From Campylorhamphus procurvoides (lineage: Eukaryota > Chordata > Aves > Passeriformes > Dendrocolaptidae): 64,000 nucleotides of DNA. The translations under genes and the position numbers were made by a program. Each line of letters begins with the position of its first letter. Positions within the stretch are counted from its first letter, which is position 1. Positions 61,701-64,000 of the stretch are shown here, piece after piece. The notes beneath the pieces were generated by a model. It was not told the DNA's origin, ran no database searches, and saw only the letters and a list, made by a program, of their open reading frames with translations. Location: contig WBMV01002673.1 in NCBI GenBank assembly GCA_013396655.1, forward strand, positions 249,637 to 313,636. Direction: 5' to 3'.

Positions 61701-64000
61701 CACATTTCTAGATTCCTCCTGTGAAACGTTATTTTTCCTAAGTGTTCTGGTTCCTGAGCAAAAGAATGTTCTGAAAATGCATGAAAAAGCAGCAAGCTCT
61801 GGAAAGGACTGGTTTGGAGATATTTCACCTCAGGCCTGGCAGAGTCCCAAGTGGCATAACATGCTGTGCAAACCAAAGACACGCTTATAAGAGAGCGACA
61901 GGAAGAAAACAGTGCCAGTTTTCAGGGAGAGACAATATCCCTGCCTGTCTCTGTACACCTATCTCTGTATATTCTCATCTTGATTGGCATCCCCTCTCTC
62001 TATTGCCATTTAAACAGGCCGACATACGTGATCTTTAAATTACTGAGTCTCCTCTGACAACTGCAATTCTCTGGGACTCTTGTGGGAAGGGAAACATCAA
62101 GTGACCTTGTCTTGCTCCTTGCAGTCCTGGACAGATTTCCTGCTCCAAGCTCCAGTGTCCCCTCTAAGCTGTATTCATGGAAGTGGTGGCAAAGCTGGGG
62201 AATCCCTAGCAGTCAATGGTTAGTGAACACAGAATATAAAATGCTCTTCTTAATTGGACTTCTTGCCCTCTGAACAGCCACTAATTACTTTGCCTCCTTA
62301 CCAACCTCTTCCCCAGACGGCTTTCAAGTTGTATTTCTGTACCTTCTGTAACATGTATAATACTGGCTGAGGAAATAATAATCTTACCTTTAAAGTAATG
62401 AAGCAGACAGGATCACACAGTGACATCAAAAGACAAATCCAGGTCAAAAGGGAAAAGAAAAAGAGAGAAAAAACGCAGTTAGATTTGTATGTCACAATGA
62501 GTACACCAGCTAAACAGGAAAAAAAGAAGACAATTTAATTAAATTTAGTTTGCTTTCTCCAAGCAATGGGGCAAACGAAATAGAGCGACACAAAGTGCTT
62601 CTGTCAGTGGATAAAGATTTCAGAGATTCATGCAAATAACCTTTTACCAGCATTCCTTCATGACACTGATTTGCTGTCAGTAAAGGAGTAAGAGGAAGAC
62701 CTTTTATGTCCTATGAAATTTAACGCAGACACACACACTGTTGCAGCAGTACTGGGTGCAGATGGAGAGGAAAGGCAGGGTACGTATCAGTGCATCTATC
62801 TGCACACACTCAGCAGTATTCAGCCTCTGACAAAGCTCCAGCCCCGGGTGGTGCCAGCCCAGCCCTCTGCATTTGCCATGTTATCCCAGAGCCCCAGGCA
62901 CAGTTCTAACATCCAGCCCTTCTTCTATTAGCAGCCTACTTCTGGCATCAACCATGGAAAAGGCTTTAGAGACCTGTTAACACTCAACCAAAAATCCATA
63001 AAACAACCTAAGTTTGGTGCAATGAAGGGATAAAAAGGGGGAGGGGAGTATTTACTTGCAAGAAAAGAAACAAAGACTGTTCTAAAGCCAGAAATTCTGT
63101 GAGCTTCCTGGGGAGTTTATCAGTGAGACTGAAAGGTTTCCAATACTACTGAAGGAAGCAAGCAGGAAGCAAGCTCAAGGCCTTCACTTGCCTTATCATT
63201 AGTGCTCCAACACTGTGGTGAAAGGTTTGACACGAGTGTCTGGGAATAAAGGAAAAAAACCCCAAAGCAAATGGGAACTCCTTTCTCCCATCACCTGTGT
63301 CCCCCCTCCATGCCTGCATATAAATGTAATGAATTTGGCATGCCACGTTTGAATTATTTTTTATAATTAATTATTTTTATAATGTTTTTCACTTTCAGTG
63401 ATGATAAAAATTAGAAGTGTAATTTTTTTTTCAATACTAAGAGGAACCTCTTCTGGCAGTTGCAAAATCAAATTTGCTTGAATATTAAAAAATGTGAACA
63501 AAACAGTGTCAATATATTTCTGTATGTTCTACTCAAACTGCAATGCTTGACCCTAAATGGCACACAAATAAAGAGTTGTTCTTCCAGAGAAATTTAAGAT
63601 CATAATGTAAGAAAAAAGATCATAGATAGACACAGAGAGCACCTGGAGGAAGACATGCACTCTCTGTTCATCCCAGCCTCGCAGGGATAAGTTGAAGAAA
63701 CACCTGGTCTCACTGGGTCAAGGCTCTGATTCCTCAGTGCTGCCTCAGAACTAATTATCCCAACATGCTGCTGCCTGGGCACCTCTGTGCTGGCTCCAGT
63801 TCACAGGGCAGGAATTCTGTGCTCCTCTCTGCCCCAGGCCTGAGCTGAGACTGGCCCTCCAACCACACAACACGAGTGGGGACAGGCAGCAGATGAGCTG
63901 CAGTGATGATGCTCACTCTCACTCATCGAGAGGCTGTGAGGAAAACCAGGACTTTCTGCCAGAGCATTTCTGCCAGAGTATTCTTCCATCCACCTTTTTT
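55758..64000 (-). other. HS6ST1 intron 1, 5' part as far as the window goes
   Basis: No exon recognised; in particular nothing resembling HS6ST1 exon 1. A GC-richer patch at 55830-56330 keeps long frames open on both strands (161 and 195 codons), but both peptides are low-complexity Ser/Pro/Gly-rich and unmatched. 63340-63500 is strongly A/T-rich. Confidence 0.6.

Noticed and set aside
35761..64000. HS6ST1 exon 1
   Set aside because: I searched the translated frames for the expected Cys-rich and PAPS-loop sequence just before the KFYYITLLRDP junction and found none. It should lie beyond the right edge; the 126-N gap is too small to hold it.

Overview
This is a vertebrate nuclear window of about 40% GC from a draft assembly, most likely a bird. 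The avian call rests on two CR1 LINE fragments. One ends in the ATTCTATG-type 3' terminus typical of bird CR1, and it still encodes the reverse-transcriptase C-terminal segment. The sparse repeats and compact introns also fit a bird. The species cannot be named from the sequence.

Two protein-coding genes lie tail to tail. On the + strand, positions 120-16920 carry the last 20 coding exons of UGGT1 (UDP-glucose:glycoprotein glucosyltransferase 1), the ER folding sensor that re-glucosylates misfolded glycoproteins. About 801 residues are present, from the last thioredoxin-like domain through the beta-sandwich region and the GT24 catalytic domain to a C-terminal HVEL ER-retrieval signal. All exon junctions follow GT/AG and keep the reading frame. 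The 5' half of the gene lies left of the window. A 3'UTR of up to about 3.2 kb probably ends at an AATAAA plus GT-rich element near 20.14 kb. On the - strand, 35052-35760 is the second coding exon of HS6ST1 (heparan-sulfate 6-O-sulfotransferase 1). Its first exon is not in the window, so 35761-64000 reads as more than 28 kb of HS6ST1 intron 1. UGGT1 next to HS6ST1 matches the human 2q14.3 arrangement.

The space between the two 3' ends (about 20.2-29.7 kb) holds a GC-rich patch with a 41-bp minisatellite, a strong G-quadruplex motif and a degenerate TTAGGG-like array (21.47-21.83 kb). It also holds a 1470-bp direct duplication whose copies are separated by one N (23006-24475 and 24477-25946, probably an assembly artefact) and an inverted CR1 fragment (27.69-28.34 kb). 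The HS6ST1 intron contains a + strand CR1 (47.36-47.90 kb), a likely LTR with an adjacent N gap and a 26-bp tandem repeat (about 51.9-52.7 kb), an (ATCT)16 microsatellite (55.69 kb) and a consensus CTCF-type site (46.26 kb).

UGGT1 acts in ER glycoprotein quality control and HS6ST1 in Golgi heparan-sulfate modification. They share the secretory pathway but no known complex. I found no operon-like or otherwise new biological system. The most useful second-look items are the probable false duplication, the G-rich segment between convergent genes, the YY1-like repeat at the LTR gap and the UGGT1/HS6ST1 paralogous neighbourhood.
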